DNA of 42,719 nucleotides from a bacterium (GCA_016125005.1 WGMQ01000016.1:1-42719), one strand, 5' to 3'; positions 6,825 through 16,406 are shown, counted from the first letter of the stretch. A program made the numbers and translations. Notes: generated by a model from the sequence alone, not told the origin.

Positions 6825-8245
6825 ACTTTACAATTGGCGAACTACTTCAGGCAACCGGAGGCCTGCTGCATCTGGGCCTCTGGAATACTCCCGCGGGCCG
6901 TGTGTGCACGGACACGCGTAACCTGCAACCGGGTGAGACGTTCCTTGCGCTGAGTGGAAAGAACTTCCGCGGCACCGATTTCATCCCTGAGGCCATTGCC
7001 CGGGGTGCGGCTGGCGTGATTGCCTGTTCGACGCTCCCCGCCGACTATCCTCGGGATCGCTTCTACATCGAAGTGCAGGACACGCAGGCCGCGCTTGGCG
7101 ACATCGCCCGCGAGTGGCGTCGTGTCGTGAACCCGAAGGTGGTCGCAGTGTCCGGTTCGGCCGGCAAGACCACGACGAAGGAAATGACGGCTCACATCTG
7201 CCGCCCCTACTTGCAGACGCTGGCCAATGAGGGGAACCTCAACAACCTGATCGGTCTTCCGCTTACGCTGCTTCGTCTACAGGAGCACCACGAGCTGGCG
7301 ATCATCGAAGTGGGTATGAACCAGCCGGGCGAGCTCACCCGCCTGACGGAACTCTGCATCCCGGACATCGCCATCATCACCAACGTGGGTAACGCCCACA
7401 TCGGCAATTTCGGCTCACTCAAGGGCCTCATTGCGGGCGAGGGCGAGATCCTTCGCGCAATGAACGAGGAGGGCACGGCGATCATCAATGCCGACTGCCC
7501 GCACGCCTCCATGATGGCCGAGGCCATCGACCGCCCCAACCTGATCATCAGCTATGGTCAGCACGAGCGCGCGGACGTGCAGGCATTGAACGTCCGGCTC
7601 GTGCAGCCCTACGGCTACGAATTCGACCTGCGCTTCCTGGACGAGACACTCCCGGTGCGCCTGAATGTCTTCGGCCGCTATCAGGTCTACAACGCGCTCG
7701 CTGCCGCAGCGGCCGCGCTTCATGTAGGCATCGCGCCCGAGCAAATCGTCGCACGCCTTCAGGAGTTCGATCCGCCCCGGCTGCGCTCGCAGACCGAATG
7801 GATCGATGGCATCTTCATCATCGCCGACTGCTACAATGCGTCCCCCGATGCGACCATGACGGCACTCCGTTCGATGCTTGACGTGAGCGGACTCGACCGC
7901 CGGGTGGCGCTGCTTGGCGACATGCTGGAGCTTGGCGAGTTCACGGAGCAGTACCATCGTCAGGTGGGAGCCGTCGTTGCGGAAGCGAAGTTCGATCTGC
8001 TCTGCACCGTGGGCGAGCTCTCCCGCATCACCTCGGCGGAGGCCGAGAAGCGCGGTGTCGCTGTGGCTCACTTCAGCTCATCGACGGAGGCCGCCGAGTT
8101 CCTCAGTGGGGAGCTTCGCACCAACGACGGTCTCGTGGTGAAGGGCTCGCGTGGCGTGCGGCTCGAGGAGGCCCTGCGCACCTTCCGTGAGCTTCGTTCC
8201 TCAATCCAGCAGGGCGAGCAAATCAGGAAGGAAGTCGACGCGTGA
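6821..8245 (+). CDS. murF: UDP-MurNAc-tripeptide:D-alanyl-D-alanine ligase
   Basis: Completes the UDP-MurNAc-pentapeptide by adding D-Ala-D-Ala. 474 residues, normal for MurF. The N-terminal substrate domain is followed by the ATP loop GSAGKTTTK (112-120), LANEGNLNNLIGLPLTLL (a MurF-typical stretch) and IEVGMNQPGEL. The C-terminal domain carries DCYNASPDAT and the late 'GSRG.RLEE' motif. It is translationally coupled to murE upstream and to mraY downstream by 4-nt overlaps. The D-Ala-D-Ala ligase that makes its substrate is not in this window. Confidence 0.95.
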   Translation: MNFTIGELLQATGGLLHLGLWNTPAGRVCTDTRNLQPGETFLALSGKNFRGTDFIPEAIARGAAGVIACSTLPADYPRDRFYIEVQDTQAALGDIAREWRRVVNPKVVAVSGSAGKTTTKEMTAHICRPYLQTLANEGNLNNLIGLPLTLLRLQEHHELAIIEVGMNQPGELTRLTELCIPDIAIITNVGNAHIGNFGSLKGLIAGEGEILRAMNEEGTAIINADCPHASMMAEAIDRPNLIISYGQHERADVQALNVRLVQPYGYEFDLRFLDETLPVRLNVFGRYQVYNALAAAAAALHVGIAPEQIVARLQEFDPPRLRSQTEWIDGIFIIADCYNASPDATMTALRSMLDVSGLDRRVALLGDMLELGEFTEQYHRQVGAVVAEAKFDLLCTVGELSRITSAEAEKRGVAVAHFSSSTEAAEFLSGELRTNDGLVVKGSRGVRLEEALRTFRELRSSIQQGEQIRKEVDA

Positions 8246-9384
8246 TTCCGTTCCTGCTGTCATTAGCCGAGGACGCCGCGGGGGCTTCGTTCCTGCGCGT
8301 CTTTGACTATATCACGGTGCGGGCTGGCTGCGCGCTCTCGCTGTCGTTCATCCTTTCGATCCTCCTTGGACCAAAGGTGATCGCCATGCTTGGCAAGATG
8401 CAGATGCGCCAGTTCATCCGGGACAGCAAGGGCGAGAACGCCATCAGCCTGGCAGAAATGCACGCCCACAAGGGGGGCGTGCCGACGATGGGCGGCATCC
8501 TGATGATCGCCAGCATCCTGATTTCGATCGGATTGCTCGGCGATTTCTCTCAGCCGGTGCTGTCCCTAGCGCTCTTTGGCATGCTGGGCTATGCGGCCAT
8601 TGGCTTCGCAGACGATTACTTGAAGAAGGTGAAGAAGAATTCCGACGGCCTGAGTGCCCGAGGCAAGATCATCAGCCAAGTCGCCGTGGGAAGTATCTTC
8701 GCCGGTGTCTATATCTGGCTTTGCAGCGACCTGGTTACCTACAACGTCGCGGGCGAAAGCACCAAGGTGGCGAATGCGCTGGTGCTTCCGTTCGTGAAGG
8801 ACGTGGTGCTCCCCATCGGAATGCTCTTCATCCCGTTCGCAATCCTGGTGCTGACGGCAACGAGTAATGCGGTGAACCTGACCGATGGCCTCGATGGGCT
8901 CGCGGCGGGTGTGACTCTCTCGGCTGCTCTGTGTTTCTCGGTTGTGGCCTACCTGATCGGTCGTATCGATGCATCAGAATACCTGATCATTCCCCACGTG
9001 CAGGGTGCGGGCGAGCTGGCGGTACTGCTGGCGGCACTCTGTGGCGCGTGCCTCGGTTTCCTCTGGTTCAACGCCCATCCTGCGCAGGTCTTCATGGGCG
9101 ACACGGGTTCGATGATGTTGGGCGGCTTGCTCGGTTCTGTCGCGTTGCTCATCAAGCAGGAGGCGCTTCTCCTGATCGTCGGCGGAATCTTCGTCGCCGA
9201 GGCCCTGAGCGTCATCCTGCAGGTTGGTTCCTACAAGCTGCGCAAGAAGCGCATCTTCCGCATGGCTCCGCTGCACCACCACTTCGAGAAGGGTGGCGTT
9301 CCGGAGAGCAAGATCATCGCGCGGTTCTGGATCGTGTCGGCGCTTCTCGCGCTGGCCGGTCTGGTGACGCTCAAGTTCCGCTGA
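8242..9384 (+). CDS. mraY: Phospho-MurNAc-pentapeptide transferase
   Basis: Integral membrane enzyme that transfers phospho-MurNAc-pentapeptide to undecaprenyl phosphate, forming lipid I. 380 residues with about ten membrane helices. Diagnostic motifs are HKGGVPTMGG (76-85), the paired aspartates of GFADDYLKK (D124, D125), NLTDGLDGLA (D215, D218) and the HHHFEK loop (345-350). All magnesium-binding aspartates are present. GTG start inside GTGA overlapping the murF stop. It is followed by a 112-bp gap, one of few in the cluster. Confidence 0.96.
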   Translation: MIPFLLSLAEDAAGASFLRVFDYITVRAGCALSLSFILSILLGPKVIAMLGKMQMRQFIRDSKGENAISLAEMHAHKGGVPTMGGILMIASILISIGLLGDFSQPVLSLALFGMLGYAAIGFADDYLKKVKKNSDGLSARGKIISQVAVGSIFAGVYIWLCSDLVTYNVAGESTKVANALVLPFVKDVVLPIGMLFIPFAILVLTATSNAVNLTDGLDGLAAGVTLSAALCFSVVAYLIGRIDASEYLIIPHVQGAGELAVLLAALCGACLGFLWFNAHPAQVFMGDTGSMMLGGLLGSVALLIKQEALLLIVGGIFVAEALSVILQVGSYKLRKKRIFRMAPLHHHFEKGGVPESKIIARFWIVSALLALAGLVTLKFR

Positions 9385-9496
9385 GAAAGGAGAAGCACAG
9401 ACACCAATCGTTCGATTTTTTGCGGGTCCCGTTCAAGCACCGTTCCTGTTCCCGCTATCACCACCCAATCCACCCCGCTCGAAGGAGGCAGTTGAA
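9385..9496. other. Gap mraY-murD with an orphan Shine-Dalgarno and heptamers
   Basis: A strong AAGGAG (9387-9392) directly after the mraY stop has no start codon behind it. GTTCCTG and GTTCCCG heptamers (9442-9454) of the kind seen before ftsI follow, then the genuine murD ribosome site AAGGAGG at 9482-9488. Confidence 0.5.
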
Positions 9497-10876
9497 ATGA
9501 GCATGAATGAGGAGTTTCCCTACTCGCGCGTGTGCGTCTTCGGTGCCGCGCGCTCAGGAGTCGGAGCAATGAACCTGCTCCGCCACCACAACATCGAGGT
9601 GACGCTTGTCGACGAGCGCCCGGCGAAGGAGTTCCGTTCGCTGGTGCGCGCGCTCAAGCGCAAGCACGTCACCGCCCACTTCGGCCCCGTGAAGGCGGAT
9701 GTGCTTCGTGGCTGTGAAGCCATCGTCGTCTCCCCTGGCATCAAGCTGGATCACCACCTGATCCAGCGCGCCCACGAGCAGGACATCCCGGTCATCTCCG
9801 AGGTGGAGCTCGCATCCTGGTTCGCCCAGGCCCCGATCATCGCCATCACCGGCACCAACGGCAAGACGACGACCACGACCCTCACCGGTCAGATGGTCTA
9901 TGACGCGGGCATCAACGCGGTGGTTGCCGGCAATATCGGCCGCGCCTTCTCCGACGCGGTGGTGTCCTCCCAGGACGAAACCCGCAAGACGATGCTCGTG
10001 ACGGAAGTCTCCAGCTTCCAGCTCGACTCCATCGAGAACTTCCGCCCGCACGTCGCGACGATCCTCAATATCACCCGTGACCACATGGACCGCTACCCCT
10101 CCATGCGCGAGTATATCGAGTCGAAGTTCCGCATCACCGAGAACCAGACCGACGAAGACTTCCTCGTGCTCAACGCCGACGATCCGATCGTCATGCGTGT
10201 GGCCGAGCAGTCCTGCGCCCAGATCCGCACCTTCTCCCTCGAGAAGGAAGTCGAGGAGGGTGCCTACCTCCAGAACGACCGCATCTATCTGAAGGAAGAC
10301 GGCGAATCGATCTTCTTCTGCAACGTCGACGACATCCCGATTCCGGGCCTGCACAATGTGCAGAACACGCTGGCCAGCCTCGTGCTGTGCCGCTGCGTCG
10401 GCATCGAGATCGACAGCCTCCGCCGCACCATCCAGAAGTTCAAGGGCGTGGAGCACCGCATCGAGTTCGTGGCCTCCAGCCCCGACAACGTGCGCTACTA
10501 CAACGACTCCAAGGCCACCAACGTGGACTCGCTCGAGAAGGCTCTCCTCAGCTTCAACAAGCCGGTGATCCTGGTGGCTGGCGGCAAGGACAAGCAGTCG
10601 GCCTACGACCGCCTGAACTCGCTGGTGCGTGAGCGTGTGAAGGGTCTCGTGCTCATCGGTGAGGCGGCTCCGCTCATCCGCAAGGCCTGGGGCCAGCTCG
10701 TCGAAACCCGCGACGCCGGATCGATGGAAGAGGCCGTTCGCATCGCGAGCAGCATGAGCCAGCCGGGCGACATCGTGCTGCTCTCTCCTGCCTGCGCCAG
10801 CTTCGACATGTTCAAGGACTTCGAGGACCGCGGTCGGGTCTTCAAGCGTACCGTTCGCGACTTCCTCGGGATCTGA
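9497..10876 (+). CDS. murD: UDP-MurNAc-L-alanine:D-glutamate ligase
   Basis: Adds D-glutamate to UDP-MurNAc-L-alanine. 459 residues with the Mur-ligase three-domain layout: an N-terminal Rossmann-like UDP domain (VCVFGAARSGVGAMNLL), the ATP loop ITGTNGKTTTTT (117-128), TEVSSFQLDSI and NITRDHMDRY in the centre, and NDSKATNVDS plus ILVAGGKDK in the C-terminal domain, the last being MurD-typical. AAGGAGG at 9482-9488 stands 8 nt before the ATG, the best ribosome site in the cluster. Confidence 0.95.
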   Translation: MSMNEEFPYSRVCVFGAARSGVGAMNLLRHHNIEVTLVDERPAKEFRSLVRALKRKHVTAHFGPVKADVLRGCEAIVVSPGIKLDHHLIQRAHEQDIPVISEVELASWFAQAPIIAITGTNGKTTTTTLTGQMVYDAGINAVVAGNIGRAFSDAVVSSQDETRKTMLVTEVSSFQLDSIENFRPHVATILNITRDHMDRYPSMREYIESKFRITENQTDEDFLVLNADDPIVMRVAEQSCAQIRTFSLEKEVEEGAYLQNDRIYLKEDGESIFFCNVDDIPIPGLHNVQNTLASLVLCRCVGIEIDSLRRTIQKFKGVEHRIEFVASSPDNVRYYNDSKATNVDSLEKALLSFNKPVILVAGGKDKQSAYDRLNSLVRERVKGLVLIGEAAPLIRKAWGQLVETRDAGSMEEAVRIASSMSQPGDIVLLSPACASFDMFKDFEDRGRVFKRTVRDFLGI

Positions 10877-10878
10877 CG

Positions 10879-12075
10879 ATGGACACCTCCCTGCAAAGAC
10901 TCGGTCGTAGCTTCGACAACCCCGCCGCGCTGCTTCTGCTGATCGTGGCCGTGCTCCTTTCGCTCGGCCTCATCACGCTCTACAGCGCCAGCGGGGCCCG
11001 TGCGGGCCTGGAGAATATCCGGGTCACCGCCCGCGCCGAGAATCGTGCAGAGGAGGACTATCGTTTTCACCATTCCTCCAGCTATCTCCAGAAACAGGTG
11101 ATGTGGGCGGGACTTGGGCTAGTGGCGGCGATCGCCCTGTCCATGATCCCGCTCGAGCTTCTCGAGCGGCACTCCCGCCTCATCATCGGCATCACCTTTT
11201 TTGTCCTGTTGCTCGTGCTCGTTACGCCACTAGGCGTGGAATCGAAAGGGGCACGACGATGGATGCGGCTTGGCCCGCTGACCATCCAGCCATCCGAGTT
11301 CGCCAAGATCGGGCTCGTCGTCTTCATGGCTGCCCACCTCGCGCAAAAGCGTGAGGAAATTCGCAAGCTCAAGAGCGGCTTCCTCCCGCTCCTCGGCATC
11401 ATGTTCGTCTTTTGCGTCCTCATCATTCTCGAGCGCGACCTTGGGACGATCATGCTGATGGGTACCGTGGTGACGGCGATGTGGTGCCTCGCTCAGGTCA
11501 AGTTCCGCCATCTTGCCACCATCGTGTTGCTCGCGCTTCCCGTGGTCGCGGTGCTGATCCTCAAGGAAAGCTATCGCATCAATCGCGTGCTGGCCTTCCT
11601 CTATCCGGACAAGTACGCGCTGACGATCGGCCTCCAGCTCAACCAGTCACTCATCGCAGTAGGCTCAGGCGGCATCCTTGGCCCGGGCTTCGGCTTCGGA
11701 CTGCAAAAGTATCACTTCCTTCCCGAGTCCCACACCGACTTCGTCTTCGCGATCGTGTGCGAGGAGTTGGGGCTGATCGGCGCCATCGGCATCGTCGTGC
11801 TCTTCCTCGCGTTCATCGTGCAGGGACTCCGGATTTCTTATCTTGCGCCCGACTACTTCTCGGGGCTGCTCGCTGCCGGCCTCACGCTGATCGTCGGCTG
11901 CGCGGCATTCATCAATTTCTGCGTGGTGCTCGGCATGGCACCCACCAAGGGACTTCCCCTCCCGCTCTTCTCCTACGGTGGATCGTCCATCGTCGCGAGC
12001 CTCTGCTGCATTGGCCTGCTGGTCAACATCGCCAACGTGGCGATGCGTGCGCGAGGCAGCAAGGAGGCCTTCTAA
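10879..12075 (+). CDS. ftsW: Septal peptidoglycan glycosyltransferase FtsW (SEDS family)
   Basis: Membrane polymerase that elongates septal glycan strands from lipid II together with FtsI. 398 residues, about ten membrane helices. SEDS landmarks: ITLYSAS at the end of helix 1, the GARRWMRLGPLTIQPSEFAK loop (near 124-145), RDLGTIML, and the signature PTKGLPLPLFSYGGSS (near 355-370). Position between murD and murG selects FtsW over RodA. Starts 2 nt after the murD stop. It may also act as a lipid II transporter, a role still debated for the family. Confidence 0.94.
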   Translation: MDTSLQRLGRSFDNPAALLLLIVAVLLSLGLITLYSASGARAGLENIRVTARAENRAEEDYRFHHSSSYLQKQVMWAGLGLVAAIALSMIPLELLERHSRLIIGITFFVLLLVLVTPLGVESKGARRWMRLGPLTIQPSEFAKIGLVVFMAAHLAQKREEIRKLKSGFLPLLGIMFVFCVLIILERDLGTIMLMGTVVTAMWCLAQVKFRHLATIVLLALPVVAVLILKESYRINRVLAFLYPDKYALTIGLQLNQSLIAVGSGGILGPGFGFGLQKYHFLPESHTDFVFAIVCEELGLIGAIGIVVLFLAFIVQGLRISYLAPDYFSGLLAAGLTLIVGCAAFINFCVVLGMAPTKGLPLPLFSYGGSSIVASLCCIGLLVNIANVAMRARGSKEAF

Positions 12076-12076
12076 C

Positions 12077-13138
12077 GTGTCATCGCGTCCGTTCGTCATC
12101 GTCGCTGGCGGCACCGGGGGGCACATCCTCCCGGGCATCCGAATTGGTGAGGCTCTCGCCGCGCGCCACCTCTCAGTCGAGTACATCTCCGGCCCGCGCC
12201 CGATCGAACGCGACGTCTACCGCGGCGAGGGCGTGACTCCGCTGGTGATCTCCACCGGGGGATACCGCGGCGTGGGGCGACAGATCGTGCAATGCGCCGA
12301 GTTCCTTTTCGACATGGGACGTATCGGTGTCCGCTTCCTCGGCAGTCGTCCGGTCGGCGTGCTCGCAATGGGCGGAGCCGCCTCATTCCCCGTGCTTGCC
12401 GCAGCGGTGCTCCTTGGTGTGCCCATCTTCCTTCACGAATCGAATCGGATCCCAGGCCGTGTGATCCGCCTGTTCCAGCGCTTCGCCCGCCGCGTCTATC
12501 TCGGTCTTGGCGGACTCGATGGCGCAAACGTCGAGGTCGTCGGAACGCCGACCCGCCTGCCCAAGCAGTCCGGCACGGCGCGCGATATCGTGCTTTGCGT
12601 GGGTGGAAGCCAGGGGAGCGCTCGCCTGAACGAGCTTTTCCTCGCTGCCGTCGAGCCGCTGGTCAGCGTATTTCCCAATCATCGCTTTGTGCTGATCGCG
12701 GGTCCGTCCTCGGATTCGTTTCGGTCCGAGGCGATCGAGATCCGCGGCTACGAGCCCAAGCTGGCCGACCTGCTCGCCTCCACGGAGTTGATCGTGTCGC
12801 GCGCCGGGGCTGGTGCCCTCGCGGATGTCGCCAACTTCCGCCTCCCCGCCATCCTGGTGCCCTACCCCTTCGCGAAGGACGATCACCAGCGCGCCAACGC
12901 GCACACGCTGGCGGACAAGGGCGCCGCCATCTGTCAGGACGAAGCGTCCCTCACGGCGGAATCGCTGCGTGCCCAGATCAAGCGTCTTCTCTCTTCGGAG
13001 GAGGAGCGGCGCGCACTTCGCAACGCACTCGCCCCCTTCGATTCCACCCATTCCGCTGACACCATTGCCGACTCGATCCTGAAGGCGACCGCCCCCGAGT
13101 CGGGACGCCGCCAGATCACCCAAGGAACCCACTCGTGA
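12077..13138 (+). CDS. murG: Lipid I:UDP-GlcNAc transferase
   Basis: Peripheral membrane GT-B glycosyltransferase that converts lipid I to lipid II on the cytoplasmic face. Read from the GTG at 12077 it is 353 residues, normal for MurG, starting MSSRPFVIVAGGTGGH with the glycine-rich loop at 10-16. Later come LHESNRIPGRVIRLF, the second glycine loop VGGSQGSARLNE and SRAGAGALADVANF, the UDP-GlcNAc-binding region. AAGGAGG at 12061-12067 lies 9 nt upstream and fixes the start; an earlier in-frame ATG at 11978 would overlap ftsW by almost 100 nt and adds non-family sequence. Confidence 0.95.
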   Translation: MSSRPFVIVAGGTGGHILPGIRIGEALAARHLSVEYISGPRPIERDVYRGEGVTPLVISTGGYRGVGRQIVQCAEFLFDMGRIGVRFLGSRPVGVLAMGGAASFPVLAAAVLLGVPIFLHESNRIPGRVIRLFQRFARRVYLGLGGLDGANVEVVGTPTRLPKQSGTARDIVLCVGGSQGSARLNELFLAAVEPLVSVFPNHRFVLIAGPSSDSFRSEAIEIRGYEPKLADLLASTELIVSRAGAGALADVANFRLPAILVPYPFAKDDHQRANAHTLADKGAAICQDEASLTAESLRAQIKRLLSSEEERRALRNALAPFDSTHSADTIADSILKATAPESGRRQITQGTHS

Positions 13139-14529
13139 CCGCCACCGCCGCCTCCGTTGAAGTCAAATCAGCCCATCTGGTGGGCATCTGCGGATCCGGA
13201 ATGAAGGCACTGGCCCAGGCGCTCCTCGCCATCGGCGTCGAGGTCAGCGGCTCGGACAGTGACGGCGAGAAGGCCGAAGCACTCCGGAAGAAGGGCGCCA
13301 CTGTCTATACAGGCCACGCGGCGGAGAACCTCGCCAATCCCGACGTGCTTGTCTACTCGACGGCCATCAGCGAGGCGAATCCCGAAATCCGCTCTGCCCG
13401 CGAGCGTGGAATCCCACTCTGGCATCGCAGCCAAATGCTGGCATGGTTCCTGGCGCGCTACGAGAGCGTGCTCATCGCCGGTACCCACGGCAAGACGACG
13501 ACGACGACGCTGGTAACGCTGCTGCTGCAAGCCTCGGGAATGAACCCATGGTCCTTTGTGGGTGGCCATGTGCCCGAGTTCCATGGCAACTCCCTCATCG
13601 GTGGCGACCGACTGGCCGTGGCGGAAGCCGATGAGAGTGACGGCTCCTTTCTTGGGCTGCCGCGCCAACACGCCATCATTACCAACATCGAGGACGAGCA
13701 CCTCAACTACTGGCAAACCTCTGAACGGATGTTCGCCGGGTTCGAGGAATTCGCCCGCGCCATCCCGGCGGAGGGGCATCTGGTATGCTCCGCCGACGAC
13801 CCCGGCGTGGCGCGTCTGGTCCAACGCCTCACCCAGCCCGTGACGCTGTATAGCACGAAGGGTAACGAGCACGCCCGCTGGCAGGCGCGTGAGATCGAGC
13901 TGCGCGGCAGTTCCAGCGCCTTCGATCTATACGACCGCGGAACGCGCCTTGGGCGCGTCGAGCTAGGCATTCCCGGGATCCACAATGTGGCGAATGCCAC
14001 CGGCTCGCTCGCGCTGGCGCTGCAACTTGGCGCGGACTTCTCGCGCGTCCAGGGCGCCCTGGCGAACTTTCACGGTGTCGACCGACGCTTCACCAAGAAG
14101 GACGCCTTGAACGGCTGCCTGGTCATCGACGACTACGGCCACCACCCCACGGAAATGCGTGTCACGGTGGAGGCAGCACGTCGCCTGGCTGACGAGCGCG
14201 GTGGTCGGTTGCTATGTGTAATCCAACCCCATCGATACAGCCGCACGTCTTCATTCTTTGGGGACTTCGGCAGGGCGCTAAAGGGCGCCGATGAGATCTT
14301 CGTCATGGAGATCTACGCGGCGGGAGAAGAACCCATCGACGGCGTAAACGGTCAATACCTGGCCCAATTGATCGGCACCCAAAATACTGTGCCTACACAA
14401 TTTAACAACGACTTTGAGGCGCTAAAAAAATCTCTTCTGAAGTCCACAAATCATCGTGACATTGTTCTGCTACTAGGGGCAGGTTCGATCACCAAGCTGG
14501 TCACCCTCCTGACCACTCCCGCTGGCTAA
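13135..14529 (+). CDS. murC: UDP-MurNAc:L-alanine ligase
   Basis: First amino-acid-adding step of the stem peptide. 464 residues. N-terminal HLVGICGSGMKALAQALL binds UDP-MurNAc; the ATP loop is AGTHGKTTTTT (115-125); AEADESDGSF and DYGHHPTEMRV identify MurC and argue against the related recycling ligase Mpl. GTG start overlapping the murG stop by 4 nt. Codons near 14380-14460 are noticeably AT-richer than the rest of the gene, but the frame is intact and the C-terminal end is normal. Confidence 0.94.
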   Translation: MTATAASVEVKSAHLVGICGSGMKALAQALLAIGVEVSGSDSDGEKAEALRKKGATVYTGHAAENLANPDVLVYSTAISEANPEIRSARERGIPLWHRSQMLAWFLARYESVLIAGTHGKTTTTTLVTLLLQASGMNPWSFVGGHVPEFHGNSLIGGDRLAVAEADESDGSFLGLPRQHAIITNIEDEHLNYWQTSERMFAGFEEFARAIPAEGHLVCSADDPGVARLVQRLTQPVTLYSTKGNEHARWQAREIELRGSSSAFDLYDRGTRLGRVELGIPGIHNVANATGSLALALQLGADFSRVQGALANFHGVDRRFTKKDALNGCLVIDDYGHHPTEMRVTVEAARRLADERGGRLLCVIQPHRYSRTSSFFGDFGRALKGADEIFVMEIYAAGEEPIDGVNGQYLAQLIGTQNTVPTQFNNDFEALKKSLLKSTNHRDIVLLLGAGSITKLVTLLTTPAG

Positions 14530-14556
14530 TGTTCCCGTGGATGGAGGTAGCAAACG

Positions 14557-15504
14557 ATGGGTCGATGGGATGCTTTTTCACCGATCCTGAATCTCCGGAT
14601 TCCTGGTCTCCGCATTCAGCGGGACTATGACCTGACGAACCGCACATCGATGCGGATGCAGGCACGCGCGGCGCTCTTCGCGACGGTGGAGACACCGTAT
14701 GCCCTCCAACTCCTCATGGAAAAGATCCGCCAGGCGGAGGTCCCCGCGTTCCTTCTTGGCGGAGGCGCCAACACCCTTTTCGCAACGAGCTACTTCGAAG
14801 GCGTGGTCTTCACCCTGGGCCGCGGCTTCGCCAACACGTCGTACCTTGGCGGGAACTTTTTCCGCGCGGGCGCGGCGACCAAACTGCCGTCCCTCATCAA
14901 GAGTGCGCGCGACTGCAATCTGATGGGACTCGAGTTCCTGACGATGGTTCCCGGCACCGTGGGTGGCGCCCTCGCTGGCAATGCGGGCGCGGGTAACTGG
15001 GGACTCTGCGACTTCGTCGAGCGTGTGTTTCTCATGACGCGCAATGGCTTCATCGCCTGTGTGGAGCGAAACCAGTTCCGCTACTCCTATCGTCATTCCG
15101 ACCTGCGCGAGGCGGTCATCCTGGAGGCGGACTTCCGTCTGGAGCCCTTCAATCGATTCGAATTCGAGCGCCGCAAGCAGGAGTTCGCCGACAAGAAGAA
15201 GAACCAGCCCTACAACCTGCCGTCGTGCGGTTGCATCTTCAAGAATCCGAAGGTGGAAAAGGGGCCGCCGCTTTACGCCGGCAAGCTGATTGAGGAAAGC
15301 GAACTCAAGGGCTACGCGATCAACTCCGCCGAAGTGAACAAGGGCCACGCAAACTTCATGGTGAACATGGGGCACTCCACCGGCGAGGACTTCCTGGCGC
15401 TGATTGCCTTCGTGCAGGACCGCGTCCATGAGCGCTTCTCCGTGGAGCTTGAGCTCGAAGTGCAGGTGGTCGGAGGCCCGATGAACAGCGTGGTGCTCGC
15501 ATGA
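14557..15504 (+). CDS. murB: UDP-N-acetylenolpyruvoylglucosamine reductase
   Basis: FAD-dependent enzyme that reduces UDP-GlcNAc-enolpyruvate to UDP-MurNAc with NADPH. 315 residues, the short (type II-like) form. FAD-binding features are FLLGGGANTLFA and FLTMVPGTVGGALAGNAG. RYSYRHSDLR carries the conserved Tyr/Arg. The proton-donor segment, usually 'GS.FkNP', reads CGCIFKNP, with Cys226 in place of the usual serine. GGAGGT at 14543-14548 stands 8 nt before the ATG. Its stop overlaps ftsQ (ATGA). No ddl follows, unlike many dcw clusters. Confidence 0.93.
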   Translation: MGRWDAFSPILNLRIPGLRIQRDYDLTNRTSMRMQARAALFATVETPYALQLLMEKIRQAEVPAFLLGGGANTLFATSYFEGVVFTLGRGFANTSYLGGNFFRAGAATKLPSLIKSARDCNLMGLEFLTMVPGTVGGALAGNAGAGNWGLCDFVERVFLMTRNGFIACVERNQFRYSYRHSDLREAVILEADFRLEPFNRFEFERRKQEFADKKKNQPYNLPSCGCIFKNPKVEKGPPLYAGKLIEESELKGYAINSAEVNKGHANFMVNMGHSTGEDFLALIAFVQDRVHERFSVELELEVQVVGGPMNSVVLA

Positions 15505-16406
15505 GCCAGGAATCGATTTCGAAGATAACCGCGACGTCGAAGGGTCGGGTCGCGAAGAAGCTCTCTCACCGCCAGCCGCTCCCCCGCCGGTGGGACAAGA
15601 AGCTCTCGCACCTGATCGACGTGGCAGCGCGTCCATTGGTCCGCGCCAGTGTCTATCTGTCTATTCTCGCGCTCTGCGGAGTCTTCGTCAGTCATCTATA
15701 CAGCAGCGATCGCTTCCGACTGGAGTCGATCCGCGTTCATGGTGTCGAGCGTCTGACCGAAGAGCAGGTGGCCGCCGTTCTCCTGCAGGAAGGTGGCATC
15801 GATCCGGGCATCAGCATGTTCTCCTATTCCGCGGGGCACGCAGCGGAGGCCATCGAGCGCCTCCCCGCGATTCGCGAAGTGCGCGCCACCAAGGTTTGGC
15901 CGCGTGCGCTGGAGCTGGAGATCAGCGAGCGCCGGGCAACAGCCCTCTACGTGTCGGGCAACGGTACCTATGTGGTTGACGAGACGGGGCTGCTCTTTGC
16001 GCAGGCCACCGCGGAGGACCTTCGGAGCCTGGAAGGGCCCGTCATCGGGGGCTGGGACAGCCTTCACCTCGAACGCGGATCGCGCATCCCTGAAAAAGAC
16101 TTCGAGCAGCTCATCAGCGAGCTTGACGTGGTGCGAAAGGCGAGCGCGTCCTTGTATAGAAATCTATCCGAAGCACGGTGGCAACCGGAGGAAGGCCTGA
16201 CACTGGTGCTGGCGGATGGAGCGATGATCAAGCAGGGATTCCTTCCCATGAGTCAGGCCGGCCCGATCATCGAGACGATCCTGGCAGATGGCAACCGCCC
16301 GGGCCAGGTCCTCGACTATGTCAGGCTCACCCGGGAACGGTCCGTGGCGGTGGCATGGCGCCCGGCTCCCATGGGGTCGGACCTATTGATGGCAGAGAAA
16401 AACTGA
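15501..16406 (+). CDS. ftsQ: FtsQ/DivIB-type division protein with POTRA domain
   Basis: 301 residues, bitopic inner-membrane protein of the FtsQ-FtsB-FtsL complex that controls septal synthesis. A basic cytoplasmic N-terminus (1-47) is followed by one membrane helix (about 48-67) and then a POTRA domain (about 72-140: FRLESIRVHGVERLTEEQV through RATKVWPRALELEISER). A beta domain with YVVDETGLLFA and late GLTLVLADG/IKQGF elements comes last, typical of FtsQ. Position between murB and ftsA agrees. Linked to murB by a 4-nt overlap. Confidence 0.9.
   Translation: MSQESISKITATSKGRVAKKLSHRQPLPRRWDKKLSHLIDVAARPLVRASVYLSILALCGVFVSHLYSSDRFRLESIRVHGVERLTEEQVAAVLLQEGGIDPGISMFSYSAGHAAEAIERLPAIREVRATKVWPRALELEISERRATALYVSGNGTYVVDETGLLFAQATAEDLRSLEGPVIGGWDSLHLERGSRIPEKDFEQLISELDVVRKASASLYRNLSEARWQPEEGLTLVLADGAMIKQGFLPMSQAGPIIETILADGNRPGQVLDYVRLTRERSVAVAWRPAPMGSDLLMAEKN

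Noticed and set aside
11978..12076. Upstream extension of murG
   Set aside because: Overlaps ftsW and lacks family similarity; AAGGAGG and the GTG at 12077 give the normal MurG start.
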